Of a stretch of 64,000 nt of DNA, positions 44,406 through 52,901 are shown in pieces. This DNA comes from Flavobacterium endoglycinae (GTDB lineage Bacteria > Bacteroidota > Bacteroidia > Flavobacteriales > Flavobacteriaceae): positions 2,193,001-2,257,000 of the forward strand of contig NZ_CP071448.1 of NCBI RefSeq assembly GCF_017352115.1. The letters are read 5' to 3'. Each line of letters begins with the position of its first letter. The first letter of the stretch is position 1. A model generated the notes under the pieces. The model was given only the letters and a program-made list of their open reading frames with translations, was not told the DNA's origin and searched no databases. A program made the position numbers and the translations under genes.

Positions 44406-45473
44406 TTACTTAATAATTTCTACTGTATTTCCGTCTTGTAAGTTAATCTGACCTGTAACAATTACTTTTTCTCCATCAGATAATCCTTTGATAACTTCTA
44501 CTTTATCACCCAAAATTCTTCCAGCAACTACTTTTCTTAATTTTGCAACACCGTTCTCTGCAACAAAGATTTCATTACTACTCACGCTTCCTACGAATGC
44601 ATTTCTAGGAACAACCATCAAGTTTTGTTTTTGTTGGTTTGATGCAAAGTTTGCCGTTCCGTACATACCTGCTTTTAGGTCATTGTTTGCATTATTTGTA
44701 ATTTCAATTTCTACTGGGAAGTTTAATGATTCATCTGCTTTTGAAGCGATGAAAGTAATTTTTCCAGAGAAATTTTTATCAGGATACACACTAGCTGTTA
44801 CATTAATATGGTTTCCTACTTTTAAGCTTGCCACTTGATTTTCGTTTACCGTAACTACTAATTTTAATTTAGAAACGTTTACAATATCAAATAACGCTGT
44901 AGCCGGCATTCCTGCTAAAATAGATCCTGGCTCAACATATTTTTTATTGATAAATCCGTTGATTGGAGCTTTTACTTTAGTATCTCCAACATTGATGTTA
45001 GCTTGTTTTAAGTTAGATTCTGCATTTGTTAAAGCTAATTTTGCCTGATCTAATTGTTGTTTTGTAACCCCTCCAGTTTTAAATGCATTTTCATATCTGC
45101 TGTAATCTGATTTTGCATTTTGATATACTGCTTGAGCTTGTTGCGCATTCACATTAATAACATCTCCTCTTACGGTTAATAATGTCTGTCCAACTCGTAC
45201 ATAGTCACCTTCTTTAGCTAAAACGCTGATCACTTTTCCAGATTTTTCTGCAGAGAAAGTTAATTCCTGAATTGGCTGAAAGTTTCCGTTTGCAACGAAA
45301 TCTAATGAAACTTCTTCTGTTTTTACTGGAGATACTTTAACTGAAATCGCTGCATTTTTCTCAGCTACGATATCTGTTTTCTCCTTGTTCTTTTTCTTAT
45401 TATTATTTAAGACATATCCAATTACACCCAGAGATGCAATTATGATTACGATTGTTATAATAGTTTTCTTCAT
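44406..45473 (-). CDS. RND efflux periplasmic adaptor
   Basis: 355 aa. Signal anchor (IITIVIIIASLGVIGYVL, about 4-22), a lipoyl-like domain split by an alpha-hairpin (GKVISVLAKEGDYVRVGQTLLTV ... AYQNAKSDYSRYENAFKTGGVTKQQ), and beta domains with VEPGSILAGMPATALFDIVN and GMYGTANF. This is the MexA/AcrA type that joins the RND pump to the channel. It lies between the channel gene (9 bases) and the RND gene. Confidence 0.93.
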   Translation of the reverse strand: MKKTIITIVIIIASLGVIGYVLNNNKKKNKEKTDIVAEKNAAISVKVSPVKTEEVSLDFVANGNFQPIQELTFSAEKSGKVISVLAKEGDYVRVGQTLLTVRGDVINVNAQQAQAVYQNAKSDYSRYENAFKTGGVTKQQLDQAKLALTNAESNLKQANINVGDTKVKAPINGFINKKYVEPGSILAGMPATALFDIVNVSKLKLVVTVNENQVASLKVGNHINVTASVYPDKNFSGKITFIASKADESLNFPVEIEITNNANNDLKAGMYGTANFASNQQKQNLMVVPRNAFVGSVSSNEIFVAENGVAKLRKVVAGRILGDKVEVIKGLSDGEKVIVTGQINLQDGNTVEIIK

Positions 45474-45482
45474 TGTAATTAG

Positions 45483-46817
45483 TTATTTAATAAGAGATTT
45501 AAGTTCGCCTTTTGATTTGATTAGAGATATTTCGGCAATTTTATAATTTAAAACTGCTCTTGTATAATTATTTTGCGCTTCAAGAGATGCATTTTCTGCG
45601 TCCAGCAAATCGGTTAAAGAAGCTAAACCTTGAAGGTAATTGTTTTTGGTATTACTTAGAATTTCTGTTGCCAAACGCATATTTTCTCTTTGATTTTCAA
45701 TGGTTACCAAGTTATTTTCGATTTGAGCCATGGCATTTCTGTAATCCAAGTCAAGAGAAAGTTTGGTGTCTTTAATATCTTCTTGAAGCGATCTAATTTC
45801 AACATCAGCCTGTCTTACTTTAGCACGAGTTCCAAAACCTGTAAAAATAGGCACGTGTAAGTTTAATCCAATGGCAGAGAAATCAGACCAGTAAACACCT
45901 TTTTCTGGTTTTGCAAACCAAGGAAATTCTGGTCCCTGACCAATATAATTGTAACCAGCGGTTAAAGAAAGTGTTGGGTAATATCCAGCTTGAACTGCTT
46001 TTTTATTGTAAACTAAAAGCTCTTCTTGTTTTTTCAAAAGCAGGTATTCGGTTCTGTTTTCAATATTTGGCTCTTGTGTTAATGCTGCAGGAACCACTTC
46101 AAATTCTTCTTTTGGCAATACGATTTGAGTTTCAATAGGCATCCCCATGTAAAACTTCAAAGCATTTTCTTGTAAAGTAATTTGATTTTTAATCTGCTGG
46201 CGTTCCGTATCGATATTTGACATTTTTACCACAATACGATCCAAGTCAATCTTTTTTGCTAAACCATTGTCAAATTGTCCTTTTACAATGTCACGTACTT
46301 TAGTAGTGTTCACATAACTGCTGTCTAACAGCAATAATCTTTCCTGTTGCACATACACTGAGTAATAGTTATTGGCAACTCTTTCAATAACTTGCTCTTC
46401 TGTTAACTGATCGTTTATTTGATAAAATTCACGAGTAGATTTTGCCGCTTTTAATCCTGTAAAAACTGACTGGTCAAAAATTGCCTGAGTTAAAGAAACC
46501 CCAGCAGTTGAAGTCCATTTTTGTCCAAACGCTGCCTGAATGGTTGTTCCCGGTGCACCAAATGCTGCTCCATCAATAACAGTAGTTTGAATAATTGGGT
46601 TGTAAGTTAAATTTCCGTTTGCAGAAATTTGCGGCAATGCTCTTGAACGTACTTCCTGAATTTTATATTCACTATTTTCAACCTGAAGTTTCGCTTTTTT
46701 AGCATCGGCTTTATTTTGAAGTGCGTAGTTAACTGCCTCTTTTAAGGTTAAAGTGGTTACCTGCGCGCTGGCCGACAGACCTATTGTGCATAAAAATATA
46801 AGAACTATTCGTTTCAT
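45483..46817 (-). CDS. TolC-family outer-membrane efflux channel
   Basis: 444 aa. A signal peptide (MKRIVLIFLCTIGLSASAQ) is followed by two duplicated OEP helical-hairpin repeats (LTLKEAVNYALQNKADAKKAKLQVENSEY near 24-52; second with GFGTRAKVRQADVEI). It forms the trimeric duct of the tripartite pump. The same channel might also serve the two C39/HlyD exporters of this window, which lack a TolC of their own (inference). Confidence 0.93.
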   Translation of the reverse strand: MKRIVLIFLCTIGLSASAQVTTLTLKEAVNYALQNKADAKKAKLQVENSEYKIQEVRSRALPQISANGNLTYNPIIQTTVIDGAAFGAPGTTIQAAFGQKWTSTAGVSLTQAIFDQSVFTGLKAAKSTREFYQINDQLTEEQVIERVANNYYSVYVQQERLLLLDSSYVNTTKVRDIVKGQFDNGLAKKIDLDRIVVKMSNIDTERQQIKNQITLQENALKFYMGMPIETQIVLPKEEFEVVPAALTQEPNIENRTEYLLLKKQEELLVYNKKAVQAGYYPTLSLTAGYNYIGQGPEFPWFAKPEKGVYWSDFSAIGLNLHVPIFTGFGTRAKVRQADVEIRSLQEDIKDTKLSLDLDYRNAMAQIENNLVTIENQRENMRLATEILSNTKNNYLQGLASLTDLLDAENASLEAQNNYTRAVLNYKIAEISLIKSKGELKSLIK

Positions 46818-46882
46818 ATGTAGTTATTATTATTGGTTTTTATTGATGATTAAAAAATCATCTTATTTATAAAGATTGATGA

Positions 46883-47482
46883 TTATACTTTAACTTTTTG
46901 AAGCTGTTTTTCTAATTCTGTAATACCAGTTGGAGTAGCCATTGCTCTTGTGTGGTATTCCAATGCTTCTAACTCTATTCTTTGGGCTTCACTTTCAGAA
47001 ACTGTATTTTCGTTAATGTGAAAAATCAATGTGTAATAAAACTTAACATATACCTCTACGTTTAAATCACTTCTGTAAAGTCCTTCACGAATTCCTTTTT
47101 CGATATTATCTCTAAAACATTGTGTACACTGATCGATTTCATGCGACAAGATGTTTTGATAAATCTCTGGATAATGTTTTTTAAGCTGATAAATTGGAGA
47201 AGTATCAATATTGTTCTTAAACATATCACGAAACATTTCTCTGATTTCAAAATTCTCATGAATCGCATTGTAGTTTTTGGCTACAATTGTGTCCATAATT
47301 TCATGAACTTGTCTATGAACCATCGAAGTACTTTCTTCAATTAAGACTTCTTTATTACAGAAATATTTGTAGATCGTTTTTTTTGAAATACACATTTCTC
47401 CTGCAATATCATCCATCGTAACACTCTTAAAACCAAGTCTTAAAAAAAGTTCACTTGCTTTCGATATAATTTTCTCTTTCAT
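46883..47482 (-). CDS. TetR/AcrR-family repressor of the efflux operon
   Basis: 199 aa. The N-terminal HTH is ISKASELFLRLGFKSVTMDDIAGEMCISKKTIYKYFCNKEVLI (about 5-47), followed by a helical ligand-binding domain with no close match by eye. It is first gene of the tetR-tolC-adaptor-RND operon. A palindrome 36 bases upstream of its start, GGAAACT-N14-AGTTTCC, recurs twice at the yceI promoter, so it probably represses itself, the pump and yceI. Confidence 0.92.
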   Translation of the reverse strand: MKEKIISKASELFLRLGFKSVTMDDIAGEMCISKKTIYKYFCNKEVLIEESTSMVHRQVHEIMDTIVAKNYNAIHENFEIREMFRDMFKNNIDTSPIYQLKKHYPEIYQNILSHEIDQCTQCFRDNIEKGIREGLYRSDLNVEVYVKFYYTLIFHINENTVSESEAQRIELEALEYHTRAMATPTGITELEKQLQKVKV

Positions 47483-47505
47483 TTTGGTGATCCCCTATTG
47501 CATCA

Positions 47506-47545
47506 CAAATATACTTAGGAAACTAAAATTTAAAAAATAGTTTCC
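47506..47545 (-). promoter_or_regulatory. tetR promoter and operator (GGAAACT-N14-AGTTTCC)
   Basis: The operator is GGAAACT (47518-47524), 14 bases, AGTTTCC (47539-47545). The minus-strand -7 box TATATTTG occupies 47506-47513, directly beside it. The palindrome covers the spacer and -33 region, so binding would block RNA polymerase. The same arm and spacing recur twice at yceI. Confidence 0.75.
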
Positions 47546-47591
47546 GCACTATTTGTAATAATTTTACATTAAATTATTCTTGATGTAAGAT

Positions 47592-48113
47592 TTATATACT
47601 AAATTCCAAGTTGGCAATCAGTTTAATATCTTTTCCAAGTGCTTCTCCATTCTGGTGATTGAAAGAATTATAATCTAGTCCGAAATCCTGGCGTTTAATA
47701 TCGCCCTTAATCTCAAAAGCTACTTTTTTCTCTCCGTTATAGTTATTCACACCAATAAATTCTGCATCGAGTTCTACTACTCTAGTTACATCTTTTATGG
47801 TTAAATCGCCTTTGAAGAAGTTAATGTTGTTGTTCACTTTTTGAAATGAAGTTGATTTAAAGCTGATGATTGGATGCTCATCTTCTTGAAAAAAATCTTG
47901 AAGCTGTAAATGAGAATCTATCTGCTGGAAACTTTCGTTTTTATTATTTATATCTAATGAAAACTCTACCGATGCATCTTCAATTTCATTATCTTCAATA
48001 TTCACATAACCACCAAACTTATTTGTATTTCCTCCTAAGTAAGCAATTCTAGAATGTCTCATTTTAATTAAAACATCCGATTGGGTAGAATCTAAAGTCC
48101 ATTTTGTTTTCAT
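47592..48113 (-). CDS. YceI-family protein
   Basis: 173 aa, no signal peptide in this form. YceI blocks: WTLDSTQSDVLIKMRHSR at the start, VEFSLDINNKN, and FKSTSFQKVNNNINFFKGDLTIKDVTRVVELDAEF. YceI proteins are lipocalin-like barrels that bind polyprenoid or fatty-acid-like molecules. It lies next to tetR and has two copies of the TetR-type palindrome in its promoter, so it is probably co-regulated with the pump. The gene at 48383 makes polyprenyl diphosphates, a possible ligand source. Confidence 0.9.
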   Translation of the reverse strand: MKTKWTLDSTQSDVLIKMRHSRIAYLGGNTNKFGGYVNIEDNEIEDASVEFSLDINNKNESFQQIDSHLQLQDFFQEDEHPIISFKSTSFQKVNNNINFFKGDLTIKDVTRVVELDAEFIGVNNYNGEKKVAFEIKGDIKRQDFGLDYNSFNHQNGEALGKDIKLIANLEFSI

Positions 48114-48158
48114 AAATATCTGATTTTATTGATATTATACTTTTCTTAAGTCTACAAT

Positions 48159-48237
48159 GGAAACTTTTTGAGTGTTCCGAGTTTCCATTTGTTGCCGCAA
48201 ATATAAACAGGAAACTCTGAATACCAAAAAAGTTTCC
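48159..48237 (-). promoter_or_regulatory. yceI promoter between two GGAAACT-N14-AGTTTCC operators
   Basis: Operator 1 arms are at 48159-48165 and 48180-48186; operator 2 arms are at 48210-48216 and 48231-48237, both with 14-base spacers. Between them on the minus strand is the box TATATTTG (48198-48205), and TTG lies 19 bases upstream (48225-48227), inside operator 2. Operator 1 covers the expected start region. This is a classical repression layout. The two centres are 51 bp apart, near five helical turns. Confidence 0.8.
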
Positions 48238-48350
48238 AAGTTTTTTGAAAAAAATTTTAACATATTTAAAATGAGAAGAAATTTGAAAACGTTTTAGTTC
48301 ATTAATTTGCTTTTAATGATATTGCTCATAAATTATTCATATTTGAATTG

Positions 48351-48358
48351 TATCTTTG
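48351..48358 (+). promoter_or_regulatory. -7 promoter box of the polyprenyl synthetase gene
   Basis: TATCTTTG matches TAnnTTTG, 24 bases before the ATG at 48383. No TTG is present at ideal distance. Confidence 0.5.
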
Positions 48359-48382
48359 AGGCTCGCAAATCAGAATTTCATT

Positions 48383-49357
48383 ATGCACGATATTAGTCAG
48401 TACCAAGATTTTTTTATTGATTATTTAAAAAAACAAGACATACACAAAGAACCCACAAATCTTTACGAACCTATTGAATACATTTTAGGACTTGGCGGAA
48501 AACGTATGCGTCCGGTTTTAACTTTAATGGCTGCAGAAGTTTTTGATACTGATTATACGGTAGCACTTCCGGCCGCCATGGCGGTTGAAGTTTTTCATAA
48601 TTTTTCACTCGTACATGATGATATAATGGATGATGCGCCTTTGCGAAGAGGACAGGTGACCGTTCATGAAAAATGGAATTTAAACACCGGCATTCTTTCT
48701 GGAGACACGATGTTAATTTTGGCATATCAGTATTTTGAGCAATACGAACCCGAGATTTTTAGAGATTTAGCAAAGCTTTTCAGCAAAACCGCTCTTGAAG
48801 TGTGCGAAGGACAGCAATGGGACGTTGATTTTGAAACCAGAAAAGATGTTACAGTTCCTGAGTACTTAAAAATGATTGAATACAAAACAGCAGTTTTAGT
48901 AGCTGCTGCGATGAAAATGGGAGCAATTGTAGCCAAAACTTCAGAAAAAGAAGGTGATTTGATATACGATTTCGGATTGAATTTAGGATTGGCTTTCCAA
49001 TTACAAGATGATTATCTGGATGCTTTTGGTGATCCAGAAACGTTTGGAAAACAAGTTGGAGGTGATATTATTGAAAACAAAAAAACGTATTTGTATTTAA
49101 AAGCATTAGAGTTTTCAAATCCAGAAAAAGCAAGTGAATTACAACAATTATTCAGTTTACAGCTAGAAGATAATTCTCAAAAAATAGAAACTGCCAAAGC
49201 CATTTTTAATGAATCTGGTGCTTCAAAAGCGACTCAGGAAGCTATTGAAATGTATACTTTTAAAGCTTTTGAAACTTTGGATAAAATGGATATCAGTACT
49301 GAGAAAAAAGATATTCTTAAAACATTTGGTGAAAACTTAATGGGAAGAAAAGTATAG
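48383..49357 (+). CDS. Polyprenyl diphosphate synthase
   Basis: 324 aa from the ATG at 48383; an in-frame ATG at 48356 overlaps the promoter box and is unlikely. Trans-prenyltransferase motifs are intact: GGKRMRPVL, the first Asp-rich motif LVHDDIMDDAPLRRG (DDxxD), GDTML, and the second Asp-rich motif LQDDYLDAFGD. The family covers farnesyl/geranylgeranyl to octaprenyl synthases; chain length cannot be set from the sequence alone. It would supply quinone or carotenoid side chains. Confidence 0.93.
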   Translation: MHDISQYQDFFIDYLKKQDIHKEPTNLYEPIEYILGLGGKRMRPVLTLMAAEVFDTDYTVALPAAMAVEVFHNFSLVHDDIMDDAPLRRGQVTVHEKWNLNTGILSGDTMLILAYQYFEQYEPEIFRDLAKLFSKTALEVCEGQQWDVDFETRKDVTVPEYLKMIEYKTAVLVAAAMKMGAIVAKTSEKEGDLIYDFGLNLGLAFQLQDDYLDAFGDPETFGKQVGGDIIENKKTYLYLKALEFSNPEKASELQQLFSLQLEDNSQKIETAKAIFNESGASKATQEAIEMYTFKAFETLDKMDISTEKKDILKTFGENLMGRKV

Positions 49358-49368
49358 CAAAAGGGCTT

Positions 49369-49430
49369 CGACTTCGCTCAGCCTGACAAACATCATTATA
49401 GAATGAGTGTTATCCTGAGAAAAGTCGAGG
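49369..49430. repeat. Dispersed intergenic repeat, copy 2
   Basis: GGGCTTCGACTTCGCTCAGC then CTGACA, and 22 bases later GTTATCCTGAGAAAAGTCGAGG. Same inverted-pair unit as at 37916-37980. Confidence 0.75.
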
Positions 49431-49444
49431 GGTTATGAAAAAGT

Positions 49445-49485
49445 AAACCCGACATGTTTTTAAAACTTGTCGGGTTTGTTTTTTT
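49445..49485 (+). terminator. Terminator after polyprenyl synthetase
   Basis: AAACCCGACA (49445-49454) pairs with TGTCGGGTTT (49468-49477), followed by a T run. The flanking copies of the dispersed repeat lie on both sides. Confidence 0.88.
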
Positions 49486-49498
49486 TAAACTTAAAAGA

Positions 49499-49569
49499 GC
49501 TTCGACTCAGCCCAGCTTGACAAACGTGATCATAGAACTGAGTGTGATCTTGAGCGAAGTCGAAGGCTT
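49499..49569. repeat. Dispersed intergenic repeat, copy 3
   Basis: GCTTCGACTCAGCCCAGCTT then GACAAACG, and after 20 bases GTGATCTTGAGCGAAGTCGA. It is the most diverged of the three copies and sits directly after the trehalase stop (convergent). Confidence 0.75.
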
Positions 49570-49571
49570 GT

Positions 49572-51440
49572 TTATTTGAAAAGTTCATCTGGATCAACCA
49601 AATCTGATAATTTTTGTTTTAAATCGCCTTTTAGAATTGTCAAACCAAACTGATAAGAAGCATTCATCCACCCAAAACCTTCTTCGGTTATGTAATTGAA
49701 TTCGGTTCCTACATTCCCGTATTCTGCAAAAATTTTATGGGAACTGATGGATAAATCGAATTTCTCCGGAATGGTTCCGTTGTAATCGACCGCATTTCTG
49801 GTAATGAGCCAAAGCCAGCGATACACCATTTCCTGAACCTCATCGTTAAAACCGTAATTTAAAAGTCCTTCCCATAAAAGCATTTGGTGCGGCGCCCATC
49901 CAAACGGATAATCCCATTGTCTTATTGGTGAATTTTTATCGACATCTTCAATAGATTCTTTTGTACTTCCTGCAATTCCTCCTTTCATTTTAAATTTTGG
50001 CAATGTATTTTTTACCAGAATTTCGGCTTGTTCCTGCGTGCTTATTTTCGCCCAAAGCGGATAAAAAGTAGTCGCGGCTTCAAAAACGTGCTGTTTTTCA
50101 TTTACAAAATCATAATCGTAGTAAATGCCGTTTTCTTGATTCCATAAAATATTGTTGATACGCTCTTTTCTAATCGCTGCTTTTTCTCTCCAATAATCAC
50201 CAGAATAGGATTTGTCTTCAAAATATTGAAATTCATTTTTAAAATACTTTTCGATCAAAAAGGCAATATCAATTTCATATTTATACAGCAGACTGTTGAT
50301 GGCAACGGTGTTTAAATTGGCACAAACTCCCACTAAACGGTGTGTTGTGTCGTGTCCGCTTTCGCGCATGCTTCGGTCGTGGGTAAAATATTTATCTAGT
50401 TCAGGATTAACAATTTCTCTTTCAAGATATTTTTTTTCGAACTCTCGTGTAGAGAGATTGTATTTTGGTGCGTACTGTTCGAGAATATCATCAAAATGTC
50501 CTTCTTCCACTTCAAACGGAAGCCCGATTCCTTCTGCTTTATATCGGTTTAAACCATTGGCTGTAAGTCGTTTTCCTTCTTCCATCCAAACGGTTTTATA
50601 TTCTTTTATAGCCGTTTTTAAATGTCTTTCAATCCAAAAAATATCAGGATCAGACTTTTCTGAAACATCCATAATCAGCGAAGTATAAAGTGGCGGCTGT
50701 GTTCGCGTCAAGTAATAGCTTCGGTTGGCATTTAGAATTTTTCCATAATGATCGATTTGGTATTTAAAGTTTTCTGCAATGCCCAAAGCGAGATCAATTT
50801 CATCGTCTATTAAAAGTCCTTTGGCAATAAAATAACTGTCCCAACCGTACATTTCATTAAATCTTCCGCCTGGAACTACAAAAGGAACTCCAGAGATTTC
50901 ATTGTTTTTTATCTGAAGTGCCAATGCCAAAATTCCTGGTTTTTTGTTGAGTGACAAAACATATTCTGGCGCGATGTTTTTTGGTAGCTGTACTACTTTT
51001 AACTTCGGAGTTACCGCTTCGAGTTTTTGGAAATAATCAAGCACTATTTCGTCGCCAAACGGAACATACAAATACGAGATTTCATTTTCAATTTTATCGT
51101 CTTCCAGTATTTTTTTTACGCCGACGGCATCAATTGTTCTGGTAAGCCCTTTCCAATATAAATCTTTTATTTTTCGAGAAATTCTTTTTACAGGATCTTC
51201 GGTAATAATGTCGAGTGTTATTTCGGCAAATTCAGCTTCCTCTTTTTTAGCTAAAGCCAATTCCTGCAATAAGTTCGAAAGCTGATAAGTTCCTTCAATT
51301 CTTGCTGAATTTCCGTTTTCATCTATCAGCAGAAATTGTTTCGGACCGTTATCGTCAATCGTTATTTTTTTATCGCCATCAGTATCTTCCTGAGCCAATA
51401 ATTTTTCAATGGTTTGGGTTATATGTAATTTAAATTTCAT
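49572..51440 (-). CDS. Alpha,alpha-trehalase (GH37) with EF-hand-like loop
   Basis: 622 aa. Both GH37 signatures are present: PGGRFNEMYGWDSYF (190-204) and QWDYPFGWAPHQ near residue 515. An N-terminal EF-hand-like loop, DTDGDKKITIDD (19-30), resembles the Ca2+-binding loop of fungal neutral trehalases. There is no signal peptide, so it acts in the cytoplasm on imported trehalose, giving two glucose. It overlaps the MFS gene by 11 bases and follows it in a TonB-independent order, and the regulon operators lie beyond the TonB receptor. Confidence 0.92.
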   Translation of the reverse strand: MKFKLHITQTIEKLLAQEDTDGDKKITIDDNGPKQFLLIDENGNSARIEGTYQLSNLLQELALAKKEEAEFAEITLDIITEDPVKRISRKIKDLYWKGLTRTIDAVGVKKILEDDKIENEISYLYVPFGDEIVLDYFQKLEAVTPKLKVVQLPKNIAPEYVLSLNKKPGILALALQIKNNEISGVPFVVPGGRFNEMYGWDSYFIAKGLLIDDEIDLALGIAENFKYQIDHYGKILNANRSYYLTRTQPPLYTSLIMDVSEKSDPDIFWIERHLKTAIKEYKTVWMEEGKRLTANGLNRYKAEGIGLPFEVEEGHFDDILEQYAPKYNLSTREFEKKYLEREIVNPELDKYFTHDRSMRESGHDTTHRLVGVCANLNTVAINSLLYKYEIDIAFLIEKYFKNEFQYFEDKSYSGDYWREKAAIRKERINNILWNQENGIYYDYDFVNEKQHVFEAATTFYPLWAKISTQEQAEILVKNTLPKFKMKGGIAGSTKESIEDVDKNSPIRQWDYPFGWAPHQMLLWEGLLNYGFNDEVQEMVYRWLWLITRNAVDYNGTIPEKFDLSISSHKIFAEYGNVGTEFNYITEEGFGWMNASYQFGLTILKGDLKQKLSDLVDPDELFK

Positions 51441-52647
51441 CTTCTGCAGTTATTTTTTTAAGAATAAAAAAGGATATCAATAACAAGGACATCGGAATCA
51501 GGGTAAAATAAAATGCGTTTTCAGGTCCTTGATGTTTAAAAAGCCATCCTGTTATTCTGGAACCCAAAGTACCGCCAAGAGCCGAAAAAATCACAATTAA
51601 TCCCGTCATAGAACTTTGCAGGTTTTTGGGCAAGGCGCTTAATACAATCGAATTTAACAACGGATAAATTGGCGCAATAAAAAGTCCGATTAAGGGAAAT
51701 GCGAATCCAATTAAAGGAATATCCGAAAGTGTGTGAATTTCTTTAACTTCTAATCCTACGGTTTTGGGAAGTACAAAAATAACGAGCAGCATTGCCGATA
51801 TTATACAGACACTTAACACCCAAATCCAGTTTACTTTTTTGGTTACAATTCCAGCAATAAATCTTCCTACTGCCAGTGAAACAGCCAGAATACTGGCCAT
51901 CATAATACTGATGTTTTCCGGCAGACGAAGGACTTTTGTATTGAATGTAGGCAGCCAAGACAGAATTCCTTGCTCGATCATCACGAATAAAAAAACGCTG
52001 ATGACAAAAATAATCGTCAGCAGTTTTATGATTAATTTGAACATCTGACTGAAATCATCTTTTAAGTTCGCTCCTGCTGCTTGGGTTTCTTCGAATTTTA
52101 CAAAGAATAAAAACAAGAAGGATAAAAAGGATAATCCTGCCAATAGCCAATAGACATTCAGCCATGAATTGGGATCGTTTTCATTGTTAAAGGCTGGAAA
52201 TAAAAAGTAAGCCAGCGCAATTCCTATCATGAAAAAGCTTTCGATACTGCTCATTAAGGCATTGTGTTCTTTTTTGGTGTCTGTAACGGTTCCTATCAAG
52301 GAATAAACGGAAACTTTAATCAGGGCAAATGAAACTCCAACGGCTGCAAATAGAATTTTAGCATTGTCAAAAGAGTTTCCAAAATACATAGAAATACACG
52401 CCAGAGTGACCAATCCTAATCCGGTAAGCATGGCTTTTCTATAGCCGATTCTGGGTAAAAAAGAGGCTATAAAAAAGGATACTATGGCTATAGGCATGTC
52501 TTTAAAAGCTTCTAAAATGCTGGCCTGCACTTCGTCGACTCCGTAGTTTTTCTGCGATTTTAAAATCACAATCCCAACGCTGTTTAATAAAATAGCGAAG
52601 ACAAAATAATTGAGATAGAGTGAGATTTTAATTCCTATGTTTTTCAT
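51430..52647 (-). CDS. Sugar-type MFS transporter
   Basis: 405 aa with twelve helices. MFS motif FIASFLPRIGYRKAMLTGLGLV in loop 2-3 and the second-half equivalent RFIAGIVTKKVNW. It overlaps the trehalase gene, so trehalose or a related disaccharide is the likely inner-membrane substrate. Its last residues (ITAEDEI) are acidic, as in other soluble-tail sugar porters. Confidence 0.85.
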   Translation of the reverse strand: MKNIGIKISLYLNYFVFAILLNSVGIVILKSQKNYGVDEVQASILEAFKDMPIAIVSFFIASFLPRIGYRKAMLTGLGLVTLACISMYFGNSFDNAKILFAAVGVSFALIKVSVYSLIGTVTDTKKEHNALMSSIESFFMIGIALAYFLFPAFNNENDPNSWLNVYWLLAGLSFLSFLFLFFVKFEETQAAGANLKDDFSQMFKLIIKLLTIIFVISVFLFVMIEQGILSWLPTFNTKVLRLPENISIMMASILAVSLAVGRFIAGIVTKKVNWIWVLSVCIISAMLLVIFVLPKTVGLEVKEIHTLSDIPLIGFAFPLIGLFIAPIYPLLNSIVLSALPKNLQSSMTGLIVIFSALGGTLGSRITGWLFKHQGPENAFYFTLIPMSLLLISFFILKKITAEDEI

Positions 52648-52733
52648 TTTTTTTGTTCTATGCTTTTGTGGTTGCGCAGTGTAGACGCACTGGTGTGCGC
52701 TTCTACAGCATCTATACTCTATATTTAATTTTT

Positions 52734-52863
52734 AACACATAGAAACATAGCTTTAGCTTAGAATTCAAAAGGCATTTCATTTGCATTAATTCACATAGCT
52801 TTATGTAGAAACTAGTTTCTTTTTTGCTCTTGTTTAATGATGAAATCTATGTTTCTATGTGTT
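52734..52863. repeat. 130-bp element with 17-bp perfect terminal inverted repeats
   Basis: AACACATAGAAACATAG (52734-52750) and CTATGTTTCTATGTGTT (52847-52863) are exact inverse copies. The interior has no gene. It looks like a MITE-like or REP-type element in the spacer before the MFS gene. The stretch 52676-52706 just downstream also folds (GTAGACGCAC..TGTGCGCTTCTAC). Confidence 0.65.
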
Positions 52864-52901
52864 TAATATTTTTAAAAATTACGCCACTAATCTATATAAA
52901 A

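Noticed and set aside
48285..48296. GAAAACGTTTTA upstream of polyprenyl synthetase as a LacI operator
   Set aside because: Only one 10-bp core, no second site and no sugar gene nearby; probably chance in AT-rich DNA.
49364..49569. The clustered short repeats near 49.4 kb as a CRISPR array
   Set aside because: Copies are diverged, inverted within themselves, irregularly spaced and have no cas genes; they are dispersed intergenic repeats.
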